Source: [Clostridium] leptum DSM 753 (GTDB lineage: Bacteria; Bacillota; Clostridia; Oscillospirales; Acutalibacteraceae). From it: a stretch of DNA of 64,000 nucleotides. The DNA is taken from assembly GCA_000154345.1 (NCBI GenBank), contig DS480344.1, positions 1 through 64,000 on the forward strand, given 5' to 3'. The notes beneath the pieces are model-generated. The model was given only the letters and a program-made list of their open reading frames with translations, was not told where the DNA came from and searched no databases. Within the stretch, counting starts at the first letter, position 1. Every line of letters starts with the position of its first letter. Position numbers and translations under genes: made by a program. This document shows positions 42,544 through 51,030 of the stretch, in pieces.

Positions 42544-44502
42544 ATGGACAAAACCCCACGGGAGCAGGCTCATGGGGAAGTTGAAAGAATTTTCAGAATC
42601 CTCATGCCACAAAACGGACTGGCGGTCAGAGAAGAACAGATCGCCCTCTGTCATACAATGCTGGACACCCTGCTCCAAAACAAAATTGCCTTGTGCGACG
42701 CAGGCGTTGGAATCGGAAAGACATATGCTTACCTTACCGCCTGCGTTTTGCTGAAAAGATTCTTCCCCTCTCCCCAGCCGGTGGTGGTTTCCACCTCCAG
42801 CGTGGCGCTGCAGAACGCAGTCATCGGAGAATATGTCCCATTTCTATCCCGGATTTTTCTGGAGAACCGTATTATTCAGAAGCCCATACGGGCTATAGTC
42901 CGCAAGGGAAAGGAACGCTTTGTCTGCGACGTCAGGCTGAAATTCCGGCTGGAGGCAGTAGAGGGAAAGAGAAAAAATGAGGAACAGCGGAAAGCCCTGG
43001 TTTCCCTGCGGAACTATTACGACCTGGACGATGTGCCGGATCTCAGTCAGTTTGACAGGGAGCAGGTCTGCGTTCCCAAGGTTTGCGAGAAAACCTGTCC
43101 TTTGAGAAATGTCTGCCGATACCGCCAATACCTGAAGGAAGCCAGAAACGCGGAAATTTTCGTCCAAATTTGCAATCACAACTACCTGTTAGCCGACGCA
43201 GCCCACCGTTTGCAGGAACTGCGGCCCCTTCTCAATGATTACCAGGCTCTGGTGATAGACGAGGCCCATAAGCTGCCGGAGGCGGCCCGCCAGATGTACG
43301 AAAAAAGCCTGTCCGCAGAGGATTTGAAAGAACTCTGCAATCTGCTGGCAGATGAAAACTACAGATTACCGGCGCAGCAGCTTCGGGAAAGGTTCCAGAT
43401 CCTCATGGGAGCCATGTGCCGGGGCGAGCTGCTGGAAGAAGCCCAGCGCACCCCCTTTATTTTAACGCCAGACCGAGAAGCTGCCATACGGGACTGCCTT
43501 ACTCTCCTCCGCCAGCTACAAAGGAAGCTGGCGCCGCGGCTCCCGCGGTGGATCGCTTACCGGCTGGGAAGAACGGAAGAAACCCTGAACCTGTTTTTTA
43601 CCGGGGATAAGCGGTACATTTTATACATTCAGTATGACAGAACTGGAATCCCCAGCCTCCACGCCGCCAGCCGGGAAATCCCGGAGCTGTTAAGGCAGGC
43701 CGTGTGGCACAGAAAAATCCCTGCCATTTTGACCTCCGGCACTCTCATGGCCGGAGACAGCTTTGAAAGAATCAAGCGGGTGCTGGGGCTGGACGGCTTG
43801 AAAGAACCAAAAGAATTTATTACACCGTCTCCTTTCCATTATGAAGAAAACTGCTTGTTGTATTTTCCTGATGACTCTCCCAAGCGATTGCTGGGGAGCG
43901 GCGAAGAAGCCGCATACTTAGCGGAGCATATCTGCCGGTTAGTGGAAGCAACTTGTGGCCACACATTGGTGCTTTTTACCTCTTATTCCCTCATGGGCGC
44001 TGTTTATAACCAAGTGAAAGATCGTATGTCCTTTCCGCTTATGGAAGTATGGCGGCATTCCCAGGACATCATCCACCAGTTCAAGCAGGCTTCCAACGCG
44101 GTGCTGTTCGCGGCGGGGTCCTGCTGGGAAGGTGTGGATTTTCCTGGGGATATGGTATCCTCCCTGATTATTACGCGCCTGCCTTTTCCGGTCCCCGACC
44201 CAATCAGCGAGGCGGAACGGGAGCAATACCCGTCGCTGAAAGATTACATCAAAACCGTGGTGATCCCGGAAATGCAAATAAAGCTCCGGCAGGGATTTGG
44301 AAGGGCGATCCGAACGGAAACAGACGCCTGCGCCGTGAGCATTCTGGACTGCCGGGCAGCCCCGGATCAGCGGTATCACCAATCGGTGCTGGAAACCCTG
44401 CCGCCTATTCCTATTACAAGAAAAATAGAAGATGTGGAGAGATTTATCCGGGCAAAGAAAGGCCCGGATTATTTTTTGCCAAGGGAGAGAGAAAGACTAT
44501 GA
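42544..44502 (+). CDS. DinG/XPD-type DNA helicase
   Basis: A 652-aa superfamily 2 helicase. Walker A is DAGVGIGKTYAYL (GKT at residues 58-60), and the DEAH box is VIDEAHKLPE near residue 241. Cysteines in VCVPKVCEKTCPLRNVCRY fit an iron-sulfur cluster of the XPD family. C-terminal motifs are GSCWEGVDFPGD and QGFGRAIRTETD. ATG after GAAGGTGCCGG. It may unwind ICE DNA during processing or repair. Its stop overlaps the next start (ATGA). The N-terminal exonuclease domain of some DinG proteins is absent. Confidence 0.9.
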   Translation: MDKTPREQAHGEVERIFRILMPQNGLAVREEQIALCHTMLDTLLQNKIALCDAGVGIGKTYAYLTACVLLKRFFPSPQPVVVSTSSVALQNAVIGEYVPFLSRIFLENRIIQKPIRAIVRKGKERFVCDVRLKFRLEAVEGKRKNEEQRKALVSLRNYYDLDDVPDLSQFDREQVCVPKVCEKTCPLRNVCRYRQYLKEARNAEIFVQICNHNYLLADAAHRLQELRPLLNDYQALVIDEAHKLPEAARQMYEKSLSAEDLKELCNLLADENYRLPAQQLRERFQILMGAMCRGELLEEAQRTPFILTPDREAAIRDCLTLLRQLQRKLAPRLPRWIAYRLGRTEETLNLFFTGDKRYILYIQYDRTGIPSLHAASREIPELLRQAVWHRKIPAILTSGTLMAGDSFERIKRVLGLDGLKEPKEFITPSPFHYEENCLLYFPDDSPKRLLGSGEEAAYLAEHICRLVEATCGHTLVLFTSYSLMGAVYNQVKDRMSFPLMEVWRHSQDIIHQFKQASNAVLFAAGSCWEGVDFPGDMVSSLIITRLPFPVPDPISEAEREQYPSLKDYIKTVVIPEMQIKLRQGFGRAIRTETDACAVSILDCRAAPDQRYHQSVLETLPPIPITRKIEDVERFIRAKKGPDYFLPRERERL

Positions 44503-45284
44503 ATCAAAAATATTTTTGCGGTGTGAGCATAAGCGGCATGGATAAATACATCCATGCATATTTTGAAGCAACACCGGAAAGCATCGCTTCTTTTATTTGC
44601 ACTTATCGTGCAAACCGAAAAACTGCGGTATGTACGATTGACGGGAAACCTTTCCTCACAGCTAAATACGGTTTGATTGATATCATGCCGGATCAGAAAT
44701 ACTTTGCTGAGAAACTGCGGCCGATTTTGATTCCTATACAGCATGGCGCCATTTCAATTCCGCCCATGAAGGCTGTTCCTCAAGAAGTCGCTGAAGCGGA
44801 ATCCTGTCCAAAACCGGACTGGAACTATCTGCGTTGGGATGGATACAGCGACGAAAAATACCAGGCCATTTTGGATGGCAGCGGCCTGCTGGATTGGGAA
44901 CAAGATGGAGAAATCCATAAAATAGAACTGCAGGTAAGCCATTATATGGATCAGAATAACCTCGATATTAAAATGGTATGCTGGGATAGCGGTGAACTGG
45001 AGTTCTGGAAAAGTCTCACGGTAAATTTAAAGGGACAGCGGGATAAAAACTGTGCTTTTGTTGACAGTAGTCTAAAGGACAACTTACCCCAATGGATGAG
45101 CGGGAACGGCCTCGCCAAGCATACGGGATTAATAGTACAATACGGTCCTGACATTTACTCGGAATACCTTTTTAATGCAAAAAGGCTGAGAGAGTTAGAT
45201 GCAAAAGGTTATGAGGATTATTCCAAGCTATATGATGGCAACAGAACACGACGCCAGCAGAAAAGAAGGGAGAGAGAACGATGA
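44499..45284 (+). CDS. DUF4313-like ICE protein, 261 aa
   Basis: Starts within the helicase stop (ATGA) after AAGGGAGAGAG. The C-terminal half (FWKSLTVNLKGQRDKNCAFV, then GNGLAKHTGLIVQYGPDIYS) fits DUF4313, a family of mobile-element proteins of unknown role. The N-terminal half (MNQKYFCGVSISGMDKYIHA) is unassigned. The tail NRTRRQQKRRERER is extremely basic. The stop overlaps the next gene by ATGA. Confidence 0.65.
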   Translation: MNQKYFCGVSISGMDKYIHAYFEATPESIASFICTYRANRKTAVCTIDGKPFLTAKYGLIDIMPDQKYFAEKLRPILIPIQHGAISIPPMKAVPQEVAEAESCPKPDWNYLRWDGYSDEKYQAILDGSGLLDWEQDGEIHKIELQVSHYMDQNNLDIKMVCWDSGELEFWKSLTVNLKGQRDKNCAFVDSSLKDNLPQWMSGNGLAKHTGLIVQYGPDIYSEYLFNAKRLRELDAKGYEDYSKLYDGNRTRRQQKRRERER

Positions 45285-45628
45285 GCTATTCCTTTTTAGA
45301 TTGTCCCATATGGCTTTACAGCCGAAGCAGCGACAGAAATCCGGCCGCCCTGTTCCGGCAGATGGAAAGCCTCCGGGAAGAAGCTGAGAGGCAGGGATAC
45401 TATGTTGCCGGAAATTCTCAGGATATGAGCACTGGCCGAAATATTCGGCGGATGGGCCTGCAGCAAATGCTGAAGGCCGTAAAAAGCGGATCAGTCCGGG
45501 CCGTTATGCTGCAGGACTTGTTTCGGTTAAGCCGTGACACTGTCGCTTTAGTTCAAATATTGAAATTTTTTCAAAGCCACAACATAATGCTGATCGTTCT
45601 GAACAGAGGGCCGTACATGGAAAGCTGA
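45281..45628 (+). CDS. Stand-alone serine-recombinase catalytic domain
   Basis: A 115-aa protein that corresponds only to the N-terminal resolvase domain: LYSRSSDRNPAALFRQMESL holds the likely catalytic Ser and Arg, and VMLQDLFRLSRDTVALVQIL fits the SRxxR-type helix. There is no DNA-binding domain. It starts in an ATGA overlap with the upstream gene. It might act with another DNA-binding protein, modulate the larger recombinases, or be a remnant; conserved coupling argues against simple decay. Confidence 0.75.
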   Translation: MSYSFLDCPIWLYSRSSDRNPAALFRQMESLREEAERQGYYVAGNSQDMSTGRNIRRMGLQQMLKAVKSGSVRAVMLQDLFRLSRDTVALVQILKFFQSHNIMLIVLNRGPYMES

Positions 45629-45647
45629 GAAAAGAGGTTCAAGTGTT

Positions 45648-45866
45648 ATGAATTTTCAAGAAATAAAGCAGGACAGTGTGCTCCCGGAAATTGAGTATTA
45701 TATCTCCTTTTGCCTGTTAAAAAGGCTTTTTGAACAGGGGAAAATTACACTGGCATCTTGCCAAAAGGCGAATGCTGCCATTGCTGAAAGGTATGGAGTG
45801 TTAAGCTATGATGTTGATAAAAAGGAGGGGAAAACCTATGACGATCCGATAGATACCAATGAGTAG
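45648..45866 (+). CDS. SHOCT-like small protein, 72 aa
   Basis: ATG after AAAAGAGGTTCAAGTGTT. LPEIEYYISFCLLKRLFEQG followed by KITLASCQKANAAIAERYG resembles the SHOCT-type helical pair found in ICE proteins next to recombinase genes. The end overlaps the next gene by eight bases. Function unknown. Confidence 0.6.
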   Translation: MNFQEIKQDSVLPEIEYYISFCLLKRLFEQGKITLASCQKANAAIAERYGVLSYDVDKKEGKTYDDPIDTNE

Positions 45867-46392
45867 ACTAATTGATAACCCGAAGCGGTATTCTACGCTC
45901 CGGCTCAATCTAATGGAAGGAGACACCCTTGAAGCGCAGGAGGCTCTCTATGACTCCGGCATCTGCTACTATCAGGATATCGTACAGGAAATGAAAAAAT
46001 TTCATACAAACGAATATCCTACGAATGACTTAATGCAATATTTTTCTCTGCCGTATGATAAAAAGAGGGAAAAGATCATAAAGCAAAAAATACTTTCGGC
46101 TTATCCAACGGTTCAGGTGGAAGGAAACAGCCTATATGCTGTTTTGGAACTTAATATGGTCAAGGATTTGACGCTGTTTGAACTTCATGACTTTACCGAG
46201 CAGATTGCCTATCAATATAAATATGGCTGGGGAGAAGCACTGGAATACCATAACTTCAAAACTCAAAATTCAGACCATATCACTGTACGGCTTTATCATT
46301 CTGATATAAAGTTTGCAACAGGTATGGTATTTGAACAATGGATGAGAAAAAGCAGAGCCCGAAATCGTCGGAAGCATACACCGGAAAGGTAA
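45859..46392 (+). CDS. Hypothetical ICE protein, 177 aa
   Basis: ATG overlapping the upstream gene end. No family is recognised. The middle (YKYGWGEALEYHNFK, then HITVRLYHSDIKFATG) resembles the SDGWGEGFEQQ region of the protein encoded at 10522, so the two share a domain. The tail RKSRARNRRKHTPER is another clear case of the basic PER ending. It precedes the large recombinase genes. Confidence 0.68.
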   Translation: MSRLIDNPKRYSTLRLNLMEGDTLEAQEALYDSGICYYQDIVQEMKKFHTNEYPTNDLMQYFSLPYDKKREKIIKQKILSAYPTVQVEGNSLYAVLELNMVKDLTLFELHDFTEQIAYQYKYGWGEALEYHNFKTQNSDHITVRLYHSDIKFATGMVFEQWMRKSRARNRRKHTPER

Positions 46393-46478
46393 GCGGGCCT
46401 CTGTTCCTTTTGCCGAAAGATGCGGGATTTCTGGGGCTCAATCTTAGTAGGTATCGTGATAGATAAGGAGAAACAGAT

Positions 46479-46580
46479 GTGGTAGTGTTGTGTGTGACAA
46501 AAAAGATGTCCAACCGGGAAAGGAGAGAAAAGAATGCCGGAAGTAAGAGTCATACCGCCTGTCGCGGAACGGGCGCATAA
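46479..46580 (+). CDS. Possible 33-aa peptide before the recombinase genes
   Basis: GTG eight bases after AAGGAGAAACAGAT opens 33 basic codons (VVVLCVTKKMSNRERREKN...) overlapping the start of the recombinase gene in another frame. The good ribosome binding site is the main support. It may be a translational leader. Low confidence. Confidence 0.25.
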   Translation: MVVLCVTKKMSNRERREKNAGSKSHTACRGTGA

Positions 46581-48063
46581 GCTTAGAGTCGCGGCTTATG
46601 CCCGTGTGAGCAGCGACTCTGACGACCAGTTAAACTCCTTTGCTGCCCAGGTGGAATATTACACCAATTACATTCAATCAAAGGACGAATGGGAATTTGC
46701 CGGGTTATACGCCGACGAAGCAGTAACAGGCACCAGCGCCGAAAAGCGCAGCGACTTCCAGCGCCTTATTCAAGACTGCCGGGCAGGAAAAATAGACCGC
46801 GTTCTCGTCAAATCCATTTCCCGGTTTGCCCGTAACACACTGGATTGCATTCAAACTGTGAGAGAGCTAAAGATGCTGGGCGTGGCGATAGAATTTGAAA
46901 AAGAACACATTGACACTAGCAAAATGGGCAGTGAACTGATCCTTAGTATGCTAAGCGCGGCCGCCCAGGAGGAATCCCTTTCTATCTCGAAGAACTTAAA
47001 ATGGAGCTATCAAAAGCGGCTGAATTCCGGTGATTTTATCACCTGCAGCGCGCCGCTTGGTTACGTTTTAAAGGATAACCAATTAATACCTGATCCAGAG
47101 GAAGTACCCATTGTACAGTATATTTTTAATAGTTATCTTAGTGGCAAGAGTACAACTGAAATTGCAAGAACGCTTAATGAAACGGAAAACAGAACCAAAA
47201 GAAATGCAAGATGGCATCATGGGATGATTCGATACATTTTAACGAATGAAAAATATATAGGCGATGCATTGTTTCAGAAATCTTATACGCCAGATACTAT
47301 CCCATTGGCGAGGGTAAAAAACGATGGCCAGTTAGCGCAATACTATATTAAAAATTCTCATCCAGCGATTATTGATAGAGAAAAATTCGAGCAGGTGCAA
47401 CTACTCATAAATCAGAAAAAAGATCGGCATGGAACTAAGACAGAAATTCAAAAGTTTCCGCTCAGTGGAATTTTAAAATGCGGCCTTTGTAATTCAACTT
47501 TTCATCGCCACAAAGAGAAAGGTGAAAACCGTTGGTATTGTTATCATCATAGGCAAGATAAAAATCTGTGCCCCGTGAAAGCCGTTTTGCAGAAAGATAT
47601 TTATACTAAATTTTTAGTGTTGTATAACAAACTGGCAAATAACACGGAAATTATAAGTGATATGCTCTCCGATCTTCATGCTTTACAGGATAAGGTGTAT
47701 TTTTCAAATCCTGATAACCTGGAATTGAATAGGCAAATAGCCGAACTAGTCAGGCAGAATCATTCACTCGCAAGGTTACAAACCAAAGGGTGCATTGATT
47801 CTGCCCTTTATATTGAAAAGTGCAATTTAAACAATCAAAAGATCGAAGCACTGAGGAAAAAATTGAAGCATGATCAGGCATCTGACCGCATCCACCAACT
47901 GATCGGCAAGAGCGAACTGATACTAGAGCTCTTAAAGGATAGAGAACCCATGCTGGAATTTGAAGAAAGTATATTGAAAGCCATGGTTCAAACGATTGTG
48001 GTATTTCCTAATACGATCTGTTTCCACCTGGTCAATGGGTTAAAGCTGGAAGAAAAAAGGTGA
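46534..48063 (+). CDS. Large serine recombinase
   Basis: A 509-aa site-specific recombinase. The catalytic domain has YARVSSDSDDQLNSFAAQVE with the nucleophile Ser near residue 27, and SISRFARNTLDCIQTVRELK. The recombinase domain has APLGYVLKDNQ and NEKYIGDALFQKSY. The zinc ribbon has KCGLCNSTF and later Cys residues, and a coiled-coil follows. ATG after GGAAAGGAGAGAAAAG. Its stop overlaps the next gene by GTGA. Together with its neighbours it would integrate and excise the ICE. Confidence 0.93.
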   Translation: MPEVRVIPPVAERAHKLRVAAYARVSSDSDDQLNSFAAQVEYYTNYIQSKDEWEFAGLYADEAVTGTSAEKRSDFQRLIQDCRAGKIDRVLVKSISRFARNTLDCIQTVRELKMLGVAIEFEKEHIDTSKMGSELILSMLSAAAQEESLSISKNLKWSYQKRLNSGDFITCSAPLGYVLKDNQLIPDPEEVPIVQYIFNSYLSGKSTTEIARTLNETENRTKRNARWHHGMIRYILTNEKYIGDALFQKSYTPDTIPLARVKNDGQLAQYYIKNSHPAIIDREKFEQVQLLINQKKDRHGTKTEIQKFPLSGILKCGLCNSTFHRHKEKGENRWYCYHHRQDKNLCPVKAVLQKDIYTKFLVLYNKLANNTEIISDMLSDLHALQDKVYFSNPDNLELNRQIAELVRQNHSLARLQTKGCIDSALYIEKCNLNNQKIEALRKKLKHDQASDRIHQLIGKSELILELLKDREPMLEFEESILKAMVQTIVVFPNTICFHLVNGLKLEEKR

Positions 48064-48899
48064 AGTTTGTGAAGAAGATACGCTATTACCCTTTTGGATA
48101 CCGCATATCGAATGGAGAAATAGAGACGATTCCAGAGGAAGCACGTCTGGTTAAGCAACTGTTTAACGACTATTTGATAGGAGATTCCTTGCAGCGTTTA
48201 GCGATGATCGCGGAAGAAACAGGCTTGAAGTTCCGGGAAAACGCAAACGGCTGGAACAAAAATATGATTGCCAGGATTCTGGACGATGAACGTTATTGGA
48301 ACGGAGAATCCTTCCCTCCCATTATCAGCCGGGAACTTGCCATAAAGGTTACTCACCTAAGAAGAAGCAAAGCGGAGCCGGAATCACCGGTCCGTTTCCT
48401 GCAGAAGAAAACAGCCTGCCCACAGTGCGGAAATCACCTCAGCCGGAACAGCAAAGATTTTCCCCGGATTTTTTGGGAGTGTAAAAAGTGCGGGACACGT
48501 TTTGGGCCTTTCTCAGATGTAGATATTCTAAAAGCAGTTTCCCACAAATTTCTGAACCTGTGCCGGAATCCCGGACTGGCGGAAGAAACAGAGGGACTTG
48601 ACAATAAATTGTCCCTGAAAGTTACCCGCCTAACCCATGAAATCGACCAGACGTTAAATCAAAGACAGGTGGAGCCGGAAAAGACCCTATCCCTCATTCT
48701 GGAATGCGCTGCCGAAAAATACCAGGTATGCCAAATAGGAAGATTGGACCACAGAACCAGGAACATTCAAGATCAGTTAAAAGGGCATTCGGAAAATAGA
48801 GAAATGGACCGGCAGCTTTTTAATCAAATCATTGAAAAGGTAATTCTAGAGCCGAAAGGTTCTGTAAAACTTCAATTAATAAATGAAAAGATTATTTAA
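48060..48899 (+). CDS. Recombinase-like protein lacking the catalytic domain
   Basis: A 279-aa protein that begins directly with the recombinase DNA-binding domain (YYPFGYRISNGEIETIPEEA) and has a zinc ribbon (CPQCGNHLS, ECKKCGTRFG) and a coiled C-terminus. The resolvase domain with the nucleophile Ser is completely absent, and the GTG start overlaps the upstream recombinase stop, so this is a designed subunit rather than a broken 5' end. It probably binds att DNA and modulates the full-length recombinases on either side. Confidence 0.82.
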   Translation: MKFVKKIRYYPFGYRISNGEIETIPEEARLVKQLFNDYLIGDSLQRLAMIAEETGLKFRENANGWNKNMIARILDDERYWNGESFPPIISRELAIKVTHLRRSKAEPESPVRFLQKKTACPQCGNHLSRNSKDFPRIFWECKKCGTRFGPFSDVDILKAVSHKFLNLCRNPGLAEETEGLDNKLSLKVTRLTHEIDQTLNQRQVEPEKTLSLILECAAEKYQVCQIGRLDHRTRNIQDQLKGHSENREMDRQLFNQIIEKVILEPKGSVKLQLINEKII

Positions 48900-48917
48900 G
48901 GAAAGGAGAGAGCGCCA

Positions 48918-50531
48918 GTGCCGGATAGGGAAATCATAAAAATACCGGCAAACCGCACACTAGCCGACCTGCGAAGAAAAAAACGAAAGCTTCAGGTTGC
49001 CGCCTACTGCCGGGTCAGCACAGAGGAAGAAGAACAGCAAAGCAGCTTCGAAATCCAGGTGGCCTATTATACAAATCTGATAACCAACCATGAGGGCTGG
49101 GAATTAGCGGGTATTTTTGCGGACGAAGGAATCTCCGGGGTGCGGACCAATAAGAGGGAACAATTCAAGGAAATGATTACTCTTTGCAGAAAGAAAAAGA
49201 TCGACCTGATTTTAACCAAATCGGTTTCCCGGTTCGCCCGTAACACACTGGATTGTATCCATCATGTGAGGCTTTTGAAAAGCTGGGGGATTTCCGTGAT
49301 TTTTGAAAAAGAGGGAATAGACACCTCTGATATGAACAGCGAGATGATTCTGACCTGCCTGAGTGCCTTTGCCCAGGCGGAAAGTGAATCTATCAGCGGC
49401 AATGTTACCAAAGGCATTCGAATGGGTTACGAAAATGGGCGGTTTACTTTCCGATACACAAACTGTCTGGGATACCGAAAAGGAGCGGATGGAAAGCCTG
49501 AAATTCACCCGGAAGAAGCCAAGACCATCCGAATGATTTTTGAGAACTTTCTCAATGGGGACAGTATAGACGATATTAAGCAATGCCTTGAAAACAAGGG
49601 CATTCTGACGCCAACCGGTCATACAGAATGGAATAAGCAGACTATTGTACGAATCCTGAAGAATGAGAAATACATGGGAGACGTACTGCTGCAGAAAACC
49701 TATACCCCAAACCTGTTCGAAGGAAAACATAAGAAAAACAATGGAGAAGTTACCCAATACTATATCAAGAATCACCATCCGGCTATTGTATCAAGGGAAA
49801 TGTTCCAGTTAGCACAGGAAGAACTGGCCAGGCGAAACAGCAAGAAACCGGTCACACAGAAAAAGGCAAAGACGAACCGCGGACGGTTCACCAGCAAATA
49901 CCCTCTATCGGAAAGAATGGTTTGCGGAAACTGCGGCTGCTATTACCGGAGAGTCACCTGGGATATTCATGGAAGGAAACAGGTGGTCTGGCGGTGTATT
50001 AACCGGGCAGAATTTGGAAAACGATACTGCGGAGATTCACCGAGTATCCCGGAAGAGGTTCTGCACCATGCGATATTGGAAGCGATCCGATCCTTGGTCC
50101 AGAACCATCAGAAAGATATAGAAGCCAATCTGGAAAACGCTCTGCTGGATAGTTTCTCAGATAATTTGGCTGAACTTCCCCCGGAAGCAGTCAAAAACAA
50201 ACTGAAAAAATTGGAACAGGAATTTGACCAATTGCTGGTTATGGCCGGAGAAGGAAATGAAATTGCGGACCGAAAGTTAGAGCAGATCGGAAAGGAAATG
50301 CGGAAGCTGAAAGAAAAGGATCGGGAATTGGAACATTCAGAAGAAAGGCGAAACGCTGTCGAAGAAAAGCACAGGAAGATTCGGAAACTGATCTCCTCAG
50401 AAAATCTAAGTTTAGAAGAATACTCCGAAGCCTTAGTATATAGAATTATTGAAAGAATTACGGTTCTGTCCAAAGAGCAAATACAAATCCGTTTTGCAGG
50501 CGGGTATGAAATGACACAGTCCCTGCAATAA
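48918..50531 (+). CDS. Large serine recombinase
   Basis: A 537-aa recombinase: the catalytic domain has YCRVSTEEEEQQSSFEIQVA with the nucleophile Ser near residue 33, and SVSRFARNTLDCIHHVRLLK; the recombinase domain has NCLGYRKGADGKP and NEKYMGDVLLQKTY; the zinc ribbon has VCGNCGCYYRR; a long C-terminal coiled coil follows. GTG start after GAAAGGAGAGAGCGCCA. It is the last ICE gene on this side, where the attachment site is expected. Confidence 0.93.
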   Translation: MPDREIIKIPANRTLADLRRKKRKLQVAAYCRVSTEEEEQQSSFEIQVAYYTNLITNHEGWELAGIFADEGISGVRTNKREQFKEMITLCRKKKIDLILTKSVSRFARNTLDCIHHVRLLKSWGISVIFEKEGIDTSDMNSEMILTCLSAFAQAESESISGNVTKGIRMGYENGRFTFRYTNCLGYRKGADGKPEIHPEEAKTIRMIFENFLNGDSIDDIKQCLENKGILTPTGHTEWNKQTIVRILKNEKYMGDVLLQKTYTPNLFEGKHKKNNGEVTQYYIKNHHPAIVSREMFQLAQEELARRNSKKPVTQKKAKTNRGRFTSKYPLSERMVCGNCGCYYRRVTWDIHGRKQVVWRCINRAEFGKRYCGDSPSIPEEVLHHAILEAIRSLVQNHQKDIEANLENALLDSFSDNLAELPPEAVKNKLKKLEQEFDQLLVMAGEGNEIADRKLEQIGKEMRKLKEKDRELEHSEERRNAVEEKHRKIRKLISSENLSLEEYSEALVYRIIERITVLSKEQIQIRFAGGYEMTQSLQ

Positions 50532-51030
50532 AAAGCAGGTATCTTTTTATCTGAACATAAACTCATTAAATGTTATTAAACAAATAAGATATATAAAGGA
50601 AAGTTATAGTGACAGGCCGACTCGTTTATGAGAAAATATTTGCTTTGAACTTTATAGATATAGAGTCAAAAGTTAGTTCCGAAAGATATTTTGCGTTGTT
50701 AAATATTGGATAAAATAATATAAATTTAAGGTCACTAGGGAATATAGTCAAAAAAATACAAATACGAGGAGGAGAATATCCATTCCTTTATAGAATGTAT
50801 CGATATATACTTAAAAAAGTAATAAAATATTTATTAATATAGCAAAAAATCACGAGAAGAAGGGAGTGATCAAATCATTAAACTATACCTTTCCAGAACG
50901 GGTAATAATAATAAAAAGAGCACAAGATTTTGTACTCTTTGTAAAATATTATGCTAAATACTGATTTCTGAAAAGGTATAATTTAAGAAATGTTTTATTA
51001 AAAATCCAAAATAAAAAAAGGGGGAATAAG
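50532..51030. other. AT-rich gap after the recombinases; possible ICE end and promoter
   Basis: About 500 bases with no credible gene. A GGTATAAT -10 box (TATAAT at 50977-50982) lies about 50 bases before the large surface-protein start; its -35 is poor. An imperfect inverted repeat AGAGCACAA/TTGTACTCT lies at 50919-50939. A recombinase attachment site is expected in this region, but no core can be proved without the other ICE end. Confidence 0.5.

Noticed and set aside
46393..46478. A minimal ATG-TGG-TAG frame behind a good ribosome binding site
   Set aside because: A two-codon ORF cannot be supported from sequence alone; the overlapping GTG-started peptide is listed at low confidence instead.
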